From IMG/VR virus record IMGVR_UViG_3300013372_002424, positions 1 through 20,700 of that record: a stretch of DNA of 20,700 nucleotides; one strand, 5' to 3'. Source of the DNA: a virus. The notes under the pieces are model-generated. The model was given only the letters and a program-made list of their open reading frames with translations. It did no database searches and was not told where the DNA came from. Position 1 is the stretch's first letter. Each line of letters opens with the position of its first letter. Shown here in pieces: positions 1 to 7,786 of this stretch. The position numbers and the translations under genes were made by a program.

Positions 1-771
1 AAAATTCAACGTGACTCTTTCCCAACAATCCACAAATAAAATAGGGAACTTCTTAAATTTCTCATACCCTTGTTGAAATTTTGCAACAGGGATAGTTTTC
101 AAATAGAAGCACTCCCACATTCTATGACAGTCGATCCCGTTTCCCTCTGGATTTATACAGTATATACTATTAGCCAAATTTCGCAAATACTCTTCCTGTT
201 CTACTCTAGGATTCATGACAATATTGTTTTTTGTTGTTATGTTATTAACATCGTTTCTCACATTAAAATTAGTATAAATATCGAAGTTTTTATATACTAA
301 ATTCATCTTGCTGCTATTTTCGTTAACTATTCTATCCATTAAACTCAAATTTCCGTGTTTGTATTGCCTGTTCGCTAATCCTATAGGCAATAGGATTAGC
401 TTGTCGTGAGATATTATCACATTTTGACTATACCACTTTATAACCTTTTCATCATTTAAATATCTCTCGTGCTTATTAGAGAAGGAATTATCCGAATTAT
501 GAGAAATGAAAACATATTTATTCGGCAATAAATCGTATATACATCTGAAAAATCTATCTAGAGTCCAAGTGTTTACAAACAACACCTTAGCGTTTTTAAC
601 ATATTCTGGTAATTCTTTAGTGTTTTCATCATAGTAGAAAGTTTTATATCCATTGTTGCGATTTTGCTCTATTACGAAATCACATTCACTCTCTCCTACA
701 TCTCTGCCATTTGGGATGAGAGATACATCAGCCAAACCCTGAAATTTTTCACCTGTAATATAGTCTATCAT
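1..771 (-). CDS. Exostosin-like glycosyltransferase (partial, 3' end off the left edge)
   Basis: An open frame of 257 codons starts at ATG 771 and runs off the left edge without a stop. Residues 207-229 carry a G-N-G-I-D-C-H-R-x-W-E segment followed by K-T-I-P-V. Exostosin-like (GT47-related) bacterial and phage glycosyltransferases have this kind of conserved C-terminal donor-site motif (known of the family). An L-P-I-G-L-A-N stretch lies at 128-134. No signal peptide or membrane segment is seen, so a cytosolic sugar transferase is expected. The start overlaps the stop of the preceding gene as ATGA, indicating translational coupling, and it is the most distal visible member of the glycosyltransferase operon. 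An 11-bp perfect inverted repeat lies within it. Donor and acceptor sugars cannot be told. The exact GT family is inferred from the motif only. Confidence 0.75.
   Translation of the reverse strand, partial: MIDYITGEKFQGLADVSLIPNGRDVGESECDFVIEQNRNNGYKTFYYDENTKELPEYVKNAKVLFVNTWTLDRFFRCIYDLLPNKYVFISHNSDNSFSNKHERYLNDEKVIKWYSQNVIISHDKLILLPIGLANRQYKHGNLSLMDRIVNENSSKMNLVYKNFDIYTNFNVRNDVNNITTKNNIVMNPRVEQEEYLRNLANSIYCINPEGNGIDCHRMWECFYLKTIPVAKFQQGYEKFKKFPILFVDCWERVTLNF
374..400. repeat. Perfect 11-bp inverted repeat inside a coding region
   Basis: GCTAATCCTAT at 374-384 and ATAGGATTAGC at 390-400 are exact reverse complements separated by 5 nt. In the leftward mRNA they can form an 11-bp hairpin over the codons for L-I-L-L-P-I-G-L-A-N of the partial glycosyltransferase. 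No U-run follows, so it is not a typical intrinsic terminator. Confidence 0.7.
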
Positions 772-1550
772 AATATCATCCATGATCCATGCCAAACATG
801 ACAGCATATAGTTTCTGGTTCTATATATGTCTTATAGTCGGGGTTTTTATTTATATCAGTGTTGGGAAAGGGGTAAAAAAAAGATGCAGGGAAAACAACA
901 ACATTATCCATTTTTTCAATATTATTAAATAATTTTCGTGTTACCAAATATGGGCCAGTAGAGTTAATAACATCCATCCCATCACTATATCCTATAGGAA
1001 CATCCAAATTTAAAACATCTTCAATCAATGGATTTCCAGCAGTTGTTCCTATTAACCCATTTAAGAGGTTAGGAGACGAATCAAATGCGACTCCGCAGAA
1101 GAAGTCCAAATCTAACATCTCGTAAAAATTTTTGACCATTATAAAGTCAGTATCTAAGTAAATCCCTCCATATTGATTCAATATTTCATATCTTAATAAA
1201 TCTGATTTCTGACCCATATTGGGGGTTTTCATATATTCATCTAAATTCTTAAAAGTTTTCAATTTATATACATCTTCTTCCGTCCAAAACATATAAGTCC
1301 AATCAGAAGATAAAAAACTCTTAACGTTTTCACACAACTCCTTTTGTATTTTTGGCATATTTCCTCCTATCCAAATCTGGTGTATTATCTTAGGAATTTT
1401 AGGTGTTGAAACTGGTCTATCTTTAATTATATTATACCTAGACACTAACAAATCCCATTTATTTTGTTCTATTCTGGATTCGTTATAATTAACGGCTCTT
1501 TTCATAGATTCTTCAAACGTAGGCCAACTGCTTTTATTGTATAAGGTCAT
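768..1550 (-). CDS. GT32 family glycosyltransferase with DXD motif
   Basis: A 260-aa protein of the GT32 type (glycosyltransferase sugar-binding region with DXD, OCH1/capsular type). Visible motifs are P-K-I-I-H-Q-I-W at about 53-60, the classical N-terminal signature. Further along is K-S-D-L-L-R-Y-E-I-L with G-G-I-Y-L-D-T-D, whose D-T-D at 133-135 should bind the metal and the nucleotide sugar. I chose ATG 1550 because GGAG lies 9 nt upstream and the overlap with the previous gene is only 17 nt. An in-frame ATG at 1577 would add nine residues. The 3' end overlaps the next gene as ATGA. It is probably a cytosolic retaining transferase using a UDP- or GDP-hexose. The family is confident; the specificity is unknown. 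Confidence 0.88.
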   Translation of the reverse strand: MTLYNKSSWPTFEESMKRAVNYNESRIEQNKWDLLVSRYNIIKDRPVSTPKIPKIIHQIWIGGNMPKIQKELCENVKSFLSSDWTYMFWTEEDVYKLKTFKNLDEYMKTPNMGQKSDLLRYEILNQYGGIYLDTDFIMVKNFYEMLDLDFFCGVAFDSSPNLLNGLIGTTAGNPLIEDVLNLDVPIGYSDGMDVINSTGPYLVTRKLFNNIEKMDNVVVFPASFFYPFPNTDINKNPDYKTYIEPETICCHVWHGSWMIL

Positions 1551-2325
1551 CTTCGTTGTCTCCCAAGTATTTTTCATTCATGTTCAAGTATTCCAGTTCT
1601 AAGTTCATATACAATGAAGCCATTGACACATTAGAATTAGACCTTATAAGAAATTTAGATTTCGATAATAATATAGCATCTGTCACCACATTCAATCCTT
1701 TTATATAACCAGAAACGTTATTATGGTTATTATGAACTCCTATGTTATCTTTACTCCTAATGCAGTTCTTATTATAAATCAGTTTTTCGCCATAAATGGC
1801 TTTAAAGTATTCACATGCATCGTGACAATCTGTTGCCAGATATATATAATCGTATTCATCCTTTATATTATCCACTTCATGTTTGAATTTATCTAAATCT
1901 ACTGGAGAATGTTGATACGTTGTTCCATGTTGACCTATTAGAAATTTATCAGTCCTTCTAACATGTAAACCTAAAACCTTTGAATTGTCAAACATTTGAA
2001 TAGTATCTCTCAATATTTTTTCGGTTTCTTCATTCAATTTAAAATAATTAGAATATATGAAATTCATGGTTTTTCTAAAATTATCTTCTTTAAATTTATA
2101 TAGGTCTATGTAGTCAGATGTAACTTTATCACATTCACAATAATCGAAAGATTGTTTGAAATAATATTCCCAAACGTTTCCCGCTCTTACAGCATCGTAA
2201 TATAAACTTTCTTCCCCCCATTTTATATACCATTCCTCATCATTTTTAATACATTGGGATATTTGGCGAGCGGTGTCATTTACACACGCAAAAAATCCCT
2301 TGTTAGTAGCTTTTATTAATGTCAT
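1534..2325 (-). CDS. Fucosyltransferase-like protein (GT23/NodZ-like)
   Basis: A 263-aa protein. H-V-R-R-T-D-K at 121-127 matches the donor-binding motif of the alpha-1,6/NodZ-type and protein O-fucosyltransferase superfamily, whose arginines contact GDP-fucose (family knowledge). A-T-D at 164-166 and S-K-F-L-I-R-S-N-S-N-V-S near 223-234 match the later motifs of the same group. At 263 aa it is shorter than eukaryotic members and near bacterial NodZ minus extensions. The start overlaps the stop of the upstream gene as ATGA, and no Shine-Dalgarno site is seen, so translation probably depends on coupling. It lies beside a second HxRxxD-type fucosyltransferase-like gene. The fold family is likely; fucose as donor is inferred. 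Confidence 0.75.
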   Translation of the reverse strand: MTLIKATNKGFFACVNDTARQISQCIKNDEEWYIKWGEESLYYDAVRAGNVWEYYFKQSFDYCECDKVTSDYIDLYKFKEDNFRKTMNFIYSNYFKLNEETEKILRDTIQMFDNSKVLGLHVRRTDKFLIGQHGTTYQHSPVDLDKFKHEVDNIKDEYDYIYLATDCHDACEYFKAIYGEKLIYNKNCIRSKDNIGVHNNHNNVSGYIKGLNVVTDAILLSKSKFLIRSNSNVSMASLYMNLELEYLNMNEKYLGDNEDDLIQ

Positions 2326-3116
2326 AATTTTATGTATTTGTGTCTTTCACTCTGTATTAATAAATCTACTCCATTGCTTTCATCTATTCTATTATTACCC
2401 TTTGTGGGTATTGCATTTATGATATTCTCCCCACTGCTGAACAGACTTGCCCAAAAACTAAATGTTCCCACGCTTAATATAAGATTATTATGAGATGCCA
2501 TATAACATATGGTTTCCTTTTCGTCACCTTTAAATATTTCCGCATTATACTTTTTCACTAACGGTAAAATATATTCAGAGTCGTTTGGTGTATCTGTGCA
2601 TATAGTAAGTTTATTGAAATTCAACATTTCGATTGCTTGTTTATAATATTCTATAGGCAGTAAGTCGGGGTGATTAGTCTGTCTTAAATCCCCTAGTCGT
2701 ATATGTATTATCGCATCATCTTTTGGAATATTATAATTTATATAACCATACCATTTCTTAATGTCCTCTGTATGTGGTATGAAGAATCTTTTCTTTTGAA
2801 AGTATCCATCTAAAACAATTTTTCTCGGTGTGGTGTCATTGTATATATCCTCAAGTTCTATGTTGGGATGTATACACTCTGTAGGGGAGTCTCTTGTGGA
2901 TTCTGTGGCACCCCCTATCCTTTGTATGGGTGTTTCGTAAGCCTTATATCCCTCTTGATTGTATTGCAGGTCTATGTTGTTAAGGCAGAATTCTGCGTCT
3001 CCTTTGTTTATGCCGAACAGCTTATATTTCAACTTTTCGGATATTATCCTAGCTGTCATATATTGACATAGTTGATTTCCGTGTCTGCATCCCGATACTG
3101 TTTTGTATATTACCAT
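2322..3116 (-). CDS. Fucosyltransferase-like protein (GT11-like)
   Basis: A 264-aa protein with several alpha-1,2-fucosyltransferase (GT11) features: G-C-R-H-G-N-Q-L near the N terminus (9-16), D-G-Y-F-Q at 103-107, H-I-R-L-G-D at 138-143 (the HxRxxD donor site) and S-V-G-T-F-S-F-W-A-S-L at 215-225. GT11 enzymes are inverting and use GDP-fucose (established for the family). The gene starts one base inside the stop of the preceding gene (TAATG) and ends in an ATGA overlap with the GT23-like gene, so the two fucosyltransferase-like proteins should be made together. The segment at about 60-100 looks diverged. The GT11 call is good; substrates are unknown. Confidence 0.8.
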   Translation of the reverse strand: MVIYKTVSGCRHGNQLCQYMTARIISEKLKYKLFGINKGDAEFCLNNIDLQYNQEGYKAYETPIQRIGGATESTRDSPTECIHPNIELEDIYNDTTPRKIVLDGYFQKKRFFIPHTEDIKKWYGYINYNIPKDDAIIHIRLGDLRQTNHPDLLPIEYYKQAIEMLNFNKLTICTDTPNDSEYILPLVKKYNAEIFKGDEKETICYMASHNNLILSVGTFSFWASLFSSGENIINAIPTKGNNRIDESNGVDLLIQSERHKYIKL

Positions 3117-3853
3117 TATATTAATTTAACATTTTTTCTTATCAGGTCAACCTCTTTTCTTATCTCTGGCATAATTTTATTAGTCCAAACGTGATCGTTC
3201 ACAACACCAGTTCTCAAGTTCTCCATTCTTGTAGATACTTCATCCTGATTACCAAATTCTGAAAAGTGCATATGGCGTATCATAATATCATGTCTGTAAA
3301 TTCTTCTACCTAGAATATCAAAAACTGTATGTATATATGTATCTTCATATATATTCTTTTCGATATCTTCCACATAATGTCCTATTAATTTCGTATAGTC
3401 TTTATGGACAAATGAATTAACCGCCAAGGGTTCAACGTTTTGGTATTTATTTCCCTTGCCTCTCATGCCATCGTTACAGTGAACCATGAAAAAGTTGTCA
3501 CCGTAACTATTTTCTTTGAAGGTGTTTATTATCGTCTCATCCCATCCAAAGGTTTCAAATACCATATCATCCCCAACCATTGCTATTATATCATCTTCAA
3601 CAAAACCATACATATAATTCCACAAGCCTGAAAGCCCATGACTTTTGAAATGACCAGCAGGTATTTTAACAAGTTTAACAAAATTTAAATTGTTTCCTAT
3701 TCTTTCATAAGTTTTAATTTTAGGGTCATCTTCATCTACTCCAAGAACTAGGGTTATATTATTAATATCTTTAGCTGTTATTATAATACTGCTAATAAAT
3801 GTTAAAATTTTATTTATTCTCTCACGAGATGGACACATTAATGCTATTTTCAT
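3116..3853 (-). CDS. GT-A fold glycosyltransferase, GT2-like
   Basis: A 245-aa protein. The N terminus M-K-I-A-L-M-C-P-S-R-E-R is a beta strand followed by the S/T-R-x-R turn common in GT2-like enzymes. I-A-M-V-G-D-D-M at 90-97 supplies the acidic metal-binding pair (D95, D96). E-D-T-Y-I-H-T-V-F-D near 170-179 is in the place of the catalytic-base/acceptor segment. No membrane helices are seen, so it is probably a soluble transferase. It overlaps the previous gene as ATGA and the next as TAATG. The GT-A fold is well supported; the donor sugar cannot be read from sequence. Confidence 0.75.
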   Translation of the reverse strand: MKIALMCPSRERINKILTFISSIIITAKDINNITLVLGVDEDDPKIKTYERIGNNLNFVKLVKIPAGHFKSHGLSGLWNYMYGFVEDDIIAMVGDDMVFETFGWDETIINTFKENSYGDNFFMVHCNDGMRGKGNKYQNVEPLAVNSFVHKDYTKLIGHYVEDIEKNIYEDTYIHTVFDILGRRIYRHDIMIRHMHFSEFGNQDEVSTRMENLRTGVVNDHVWTNKIMPEIRKEVDLIRKNVKLI

Positions 3854-4764
3854 ATTTCTTTTATAAAGTTTGTTGCGTAACCCTCTGGTGAGAAATAATC
3901 AACCCAAAGATTTCTAACGCTCTCTGGAGAGATTTCGCATTGCTCTATCATATCTTTTAAGTGTATTATGTCAACCTCTGGAACTCTTATTATATATTTC
4001 TCCCATTCTATCAAATCGTTAAAAGGTAGAATATCATCACTACTAATTAGAACGGGTATTCTCCCTAAAGATAAAGTTTCATAGAATCTATACGAGAAAT
4101 TCCCTGCTCCTCTCATACATAAGGTGTATCTATTTTCCGTTATATTTTTATAATATTGACGTTTTGTATTAGCGTTAACTCTATCCGAAGAATGGTAAAA
4201 ACCGTTTCTTTTTATGAAATTACAGTTATTGGGAAGAACTTCTTCCATCTTGTTTATGATCCTCTCTCTTGCTCCTTCATAATGACCACAAAACCCTACA
4301 CCTTTATCATATCTGATTTGTCCCAATTCATTAACATTTGAATGATCTGCTACCAGTGCAGGGAAAATTCTTTCGTTTTTCTGAATGGTATTTCTACACG
4401 TAGAAGACCTAAAAAGTATCAAATTTTCTGGAAGTTTAAAAATTTCCATGTTATCGTCATTATAAAACGCAACTACGCGCTTATTGTGCAGTTTAGCTTG
4501 TCCACATATTTCATCAACTCTCCAATCTTTGGAATTGTATTTGAACGGTAAATATACTACATCGCAAGAATCTATCGAAGTTTTAATCAATCCTCTACAA
4601 TTAAAGAATAATTTAGTGAATAATCCATCGTTCCACCAATTCATATTTTTACACACTTCATTATACCACTTATACTCTATAAAAGGAATCAACAGAAAAA
4701 GCTCTGTGAAATTACACAAATCTTTATCTTGGACATATTCAGGTATATGTATTTTAAGTTCCAT
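3850..4764 (-). CDS. Exostosin family (GT47-like) glycosyltransferase
   Basis: A 304-aa protein whose C-terminal half is typical of the exostosin family: L-C-M-R-G-A-G-N-F-S-Y-R-F-Y-E at 215-229, then G-R-I-P-V-L-I. In this family the conserved Arg/Glu residues contact the nucleotide-sugar donor. I selected ATG 4764, not the in-frame ATG 4794. The sequence AAGGTG lies just upstream at Shine-Dalgarno distance, and 4764 falls 10 nt after the stop of the preceding gene, whereas 4794 would overlap it. The 3' end overlaps the next start as ATGA. The neighbouring gene is a paralogue of the same family. Specificity is unknown. Confidence 0.82.
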   Translation of the reverse strand: MELKIHIPEYVQDKDLCNFTELFLLIPFIEYKWYNEVCKNMNWWNDGLFTKLFFNCRGLIKTSIDSCDVVYLPFKYNSKDWRVDEICGQAKLHNKRVVAFYNDDNMEIFKLPENLILFRSSTCRNTIQKNERIFPALVADHSNVNELGQIRYDKGVGFCGHYEGARERIINKMEEVLPNNCNFIKRNGFYHSSDRVNANTKRQYYKNITENRYTLCMRGAGNFSYRFYETLSLGRIPVLISSDDILPFNDLIEWEKYIIRVPEVDIIHLKDMIEQCEISPESVRNLWVDYFSPEGYATNFIKEI

Positions 4765-4774
4765 TGTAAACACC

Positions 4775-5638
4775 TTACTTATCAGTTCTACCAAAATCTG
4801 TCAACATCTCCAATATTTTTCTCGACATGCCTTCCATGTTAAAGTATTTGGAATATACAAATTTCCCAAATTCTAACATTTCATGATATTTATCATCACT
4901 TATATCCATCAACAATTTTTTAATATTATGTAAATTTTTCAGATCAACTAAAACACAGAATTCATTCCAATCTATAACATCTTCAAAAGGCAACCATTTT
5001 TTATCATATATTATAACTGGAACAGAATTTAATTGTATAGCTTCATATATTCTAAAACTTTGACCCCCATATCCACGAGGGCATAAAGTAAATTTAGACC
5101 GTTTGGCACTGTCTATAAAAACATTCAAATTCTTGTCGCTTACAGTAGGTTCCCAAATTTTAACATTGAAATGAAAATCTTTATCATCCCCATAAAATGA
5201 AAACATTTTATTTCTTATCTCATGTGTCATAGAACCCGTAAAAGAGCATAACATCGTCTTGTCTGTATATGTTTTATACTTTTCTGGTATTGGACTACAA
5301 ATTAATGGTATAGGTATCCCATTTTTATTGCCTCCTGCTTCAAAACTTAAAGTGTTTTCTGGTAGTTTTTCACTAACTGCATCATCATGCTGAGAAACCG
5401 TGAAATATTTACCTTTAGGCAATAAATTCAAATAATGCTGTAGTAGGTTTCTATTTACGTTAGTTATATAAACATTAGTCCAAAATACAGGTATCAAAGT
5501 ATATCCAGTTTCGTCAAATAATGGTTTATTTTTTATGTAGAAATCATAAAAATATTCCTCCAAATATAATCCAGTATGATATGGTGGGTATACTGGATAG
5601 TTTGCTGATGGTCTTAAATTTTTAAAATTGATTTCCAT
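4775..5638 (-). CDS. Exostosin family (GT47-like) glycosyltransferase, paralogue of the next gene
   Basis: A 287-aa protein. F-T-L-C-P-R-G-Y-G-G-Q-S-F-R-I-Y-E at 183-199 followed by N-S-V-P-V-I-I is the exostosin signature and aligns by eye with L-C-M-R-G-A-G-N-F-S-Y-R-F-Y-E of the adjacent gene. The two are probably diverged duplicates or were acquired together. ATG 5638 is chosen; an upstream in-frame TTG at 5656 would add six residues but increases the overlap. The gene overlaps the 3' end of the previous gene by 17 nt. No signal peptide or membrane segment is evident. Confidence 0.82.
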   Translation of the reverse strand: MEINFKNLRPSANYPVYPPYHTGLYLEEYFYDFYIKNKPLFDETGYTLIPVFWTNVYITNVNRNLLQHYLNLLPKGKYFTVSQHDDAVSEKLPENTLSFEAGGNKNGIPIPLICSPIPEKYKTYTDKTMLCSFTGSMTHEIRNKMFSFYGDDKDFHFNVKIWEPTVSDKNLNVFIDSAKRSKFTLCPRGYGGQSFRIYEAIQLNSVPVIIYDKKWLPFEDVIDWNEFCVLVDLKNLHNIKKLLMDISDDKYHEMLEFGKFVYSKYFNMEGMSRKILEMLTDFGRTDK

Positions 5639-6332
5639 TCTTCTTATTTTTGACAATATTTAAAAGTTTAATCTTGTTTTCGATACCTGCTGTCCAGTTC
5701 GCATGATGTATTATCATGTTATTAGGTATTTCAAAGTCTTCTGCATCTTCCGTCCAAGACCCTTTTAGGCTGGTTCCAGCTTTATTAAAGGTTGCTGCAA
5801 TGTGTCCATATGTCCAATATTCATCTGGTAAAAATTTCCATTTAACATTTATGGAATCGTTAGCACCATATTCTCTCAGTATATAATTCGCCAACACTTG
5901 TTCTTGACTGAAGTTCTCAGATTCTAAGTTGCCTAACAAAGTTTTAAAAAAACTTCTAGTTTTAGAATTGTTCCTAACAGCAAAAAATCCAGTATTTACC
6001 CCTCCAATTACATCGTTCTGCCATAGTATGTCTACATTTTTAATTCTTTCTACTATATCATCATAAAAATCACCAAAAAATTGAATATCTGGATCGATAA
6101 ACATGAATATTTCATCATCATTGCACTTTTTTATATTCTCGTAAAAACATTCAGCTTTATCTTTCATCGTATCTTTCCATCCAAGAGTTTCAAAAGTTGC
6201 CGTTTTACAATGTTGTTGCCTGTGTAGTATGGTCAATTCTATTTCACTTCTAAACGGAAACGTAGGTAGAAAATAATCGGTTAAGAATTTTTTATGGGAA
6301 TCTGTGAATAAAGTGTATGCTTTAATTTTCAT
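5622..6332 (-). CDS. GT77-like nucleotide-diphospho-sugar transferase
   Basis: A 236-aa GT-A fold protein. F-M-F-I-D-P-D-I-Q-F-F-G-D at 76-88 holds a D-P-D metal site typical of the nucleotide-diphospho-sugar transferase (GT77-like) group. G-V-N-T-G-F-F-A-V-R at 111-120 is the usual following strand-turn (G-x-N-x-G) of these enzymes. S-Q-E-Q-V-L at about 141-146 is like the Q-x-x-[FL] segment that follows. It starts one base after the stop of the methyltransferase gene and overlaps the next gene by 17 nt. The family call is by motif; the substrate is unknown. Confidence 0.72.
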   Translation of the reverse strand: MKIKAYTLFTDSHKKFLTDYFLPTFPFRSEIELTILHRQQHCKTATFETLGWKDTMKDKAECFYENIKKCNDDEIFMFIDPDIQFFGDFYDDIVERIKNVDILWQNDVIGGVNTGFFAVRNNSKTRSFFKTLLGNLESENFSQEQVLANYILREYGANDSINVKWKFLPDEYWTYGHIAATFNKAGTSLKGSWTEDAEDFEIPNNMIIHHANWTAGIENKIKLLNIVKNKKNGNQF

Positions 6333-6333
6333 A

Positions 6334-7020
6334 TTATCGTTTTTTAAATATAAAGGCTATAGGAGAGAATCTGGCGTGTTCGATAACAATTTTATCGATA
6401 TTATCATTTAGATATTGTATTTCCTGTGTTGTCATAACATTACTTTCTATAACATTAGTTTCACAATATTTTTCTAACATGTCCAATGTCAATGTTTCGT
6501 TTTCGTATCTTTTAAATATTTGACCACTACATAAGGAAGGTTCATTATTATATGATTTATCAGGATGAGATGTGTGCAAGTCTTCTATTACGAAGATTCC
6601 GCCGGGTTTAACATTTTTAAATAACATTCCTAGGCTTATTTGTTGCTGATGCATCCAGTGTCCTCCATCTTCTATTATTATATCCATTTGCAAATCGTTA
6701 AACATCTTACCTAGTTGCTCTCTATTGCTTTGATCTGCTACATACGTCCTAATCCTTTCCTCTTTGTTTAAATACGAATGGTCGTTTATATCAATTCCAT
6801 ATATTCCAGAATTGTGAAAATAATCTCTCCACATTAATAATGATGCTCCACCATAGGGTCTATTTATTTTATCTGGATGTTCTAGAATCCCTATTTCGCA
6901 TATATTGAGTTTCAAATCTCTTAGAGGTTCGAAATATTTTTCATAAAATGTGACGTAATTATGATCTGCTTCTCGTTTATCTGTTGCATATAAGTTTGCT
7001 AGCTCTGATAATGTTTTCAT
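6334..7020 (-). CDS. SAM-dependent methyltransferase, probable sugar O-methyltransferase
   Basis: A 228-aa class I methyltransferase. It starts with L-A-x-L-Y-A-T-D-K, then H-x-Y-x-x-x-Y-E-K-Y-F. SAM-binding motif I is I-C-E-I-G-I at 40-45, Y-G-I-D-I-N-D at 74-80 gives the acidic ribose-binding residue, I-I-I-E-D-G-G-H is at about 114-121 and P-G-G-I-F-V-I-E-D-L-H at 139-149. This arrangement resembles MycE/demethylmacrocin-type O-methyltransferases that modify sugars (family knowledge). It is the only non-glycosyltransferase gene in the cluster, so methylation of the assembled glycan is the natural inference. The gap to the upstream gene is 37 nt, the largest inside the island, and holds an AATATATAA stretch before the ATG. 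Confidence 0.8.
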   Translation of the reverse strand: MKTLSELANLYATDKREADHNYVTFYEKYFEPLRDLKLNICEIGILEHPDKINRPYGGASLLMWRDYFHNSGIYGIDINDHSYLNKEERIRTYVADQSNREQLGKMFNDLQMDIIIEDGGHWMHQQQISLGMLFKNVKPGGIFVIEDLHTSHPDKSYNNEPSLCSGQIFKRYENETLTLDMLEKYCETNVIESNVMTTQEIQYLNDNIDKIVIEHARFSPIAFIFKKR

Positions 7021-7057
7021 GTTATATATTATTGTATTTTCCGAAAATATCTACGAT

Positions 7058-7786
7058 TTAAATGGATTTTATGAGAACACCATCATATTTAGGTGTTCTC
7101 TCTTTGTATAAACTCTCTATCAATAATCCATGTTTATATAAATCTAAATTATTATGAGTGTCTGACGGATTTAAATCAATATCTCCATCGTTTTCTCCGT
7201 ATTTTAATGTCCTCCAAGACATTCCTTCATAATGTATATAATAATCATCTTGTAAGTTTACATCCCCTATTTTAAGACCACATTTTCTAACATCCTCGAA
7301 AAAAGTGGCACCTACATCATAAATTCTCCCTGTTTTATCTGACTGTCTAACTACATCAAAAAACTTTATTCCGTGTTCTTTTATGTGCTTAATGTTTATA
7401 AAGCAATGCCAAGGATGAACCCTATAATGGAGTTTTTTTCCTCCTCTGTCACCACAAACAGTCCCAAGAAGAGTTGCACCACATTTTTTAAACTCGTCAA
7501 ACACCTGTTCATGATTTTTCAGAAAGATTACATCAGTATCTACTAGCAATGCATAATCAGTTTTACAATTCTCTATAAGAATATCTACAGATGGACTATG
7601 TAATCCTCCAACATTTCTGATATATGGGACTGAGTGCTCATCAAGTAATTTTACTGTATCATCGTTCGTGGAATTTTCGCATATTAAGACTTTCGTTTTT
7701 TCATGTAAACTAAAAAATGATTTCAACATAGATATAGTAACATCTGGTGTATTATACGAGCATGATAGTAGTGTTATATTATCCAT
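7058..7786 (-). CDS. GT2 family glycosyltransferase
   Basis: A 242-aa GT2-type enzyme. The N terminus I-T-L-L-S-C-S-Y-N-T is the first strand of the nucleotide-binding half. C-E-N-S-T-N-D-D-T at 36-44 matches the [DE]-N-x-S-x-D-x-T turn of GT2 proteins. Y-A-L-L-V-D-T-D-V at 78-86 supplies the D-x-D at 83-85. H-Y-E-G-M-S-W-R at 185-192 fits the acceptor-side histidine segment. The start overlaps the preceding gene by 8 nt. It is cytosolic by lack of membrane segments. The GT2 call is strong; specificity is unknown. Confidence 0.85.
   Translation of the reverse strand: MDNITLLSCSYNTPDVTISMLKSFFSLHEKTKVLICENSTNDDTVKLLDEHSVPYIRNVGGLHSPSVDILIENCKTDYALLVDTDVIFLKNHEQVFDEFKKCGATLLGTVCGDRGGKKLHYRVHPWHCFINIKHIKEHGIKFFDVVRQSDKTGRIYDVGATFFEDVRKCGLKIGDVNLQDDYYIHYEGMSWRTLKYGENDGDIDLNPSDTHNNLDLYKHGLLIESLYKERTPKYDGVLIKSI

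Noticed and set aside
1551-1577. ATG 1577 as start of the GT32 gene
   Set aside because: It would overlap the upstream gene by 44 nt and lacks a Shine-Dalgarno site, whereas ATG 1550 has GGAG 9 nt upstream.
4484-4876. Rightward 130-aa open frame
   Set aside because: Lies antisense across two exostosin-like genes, has no family features and no start signal. It is a shadow of the AT-rich coding strand.
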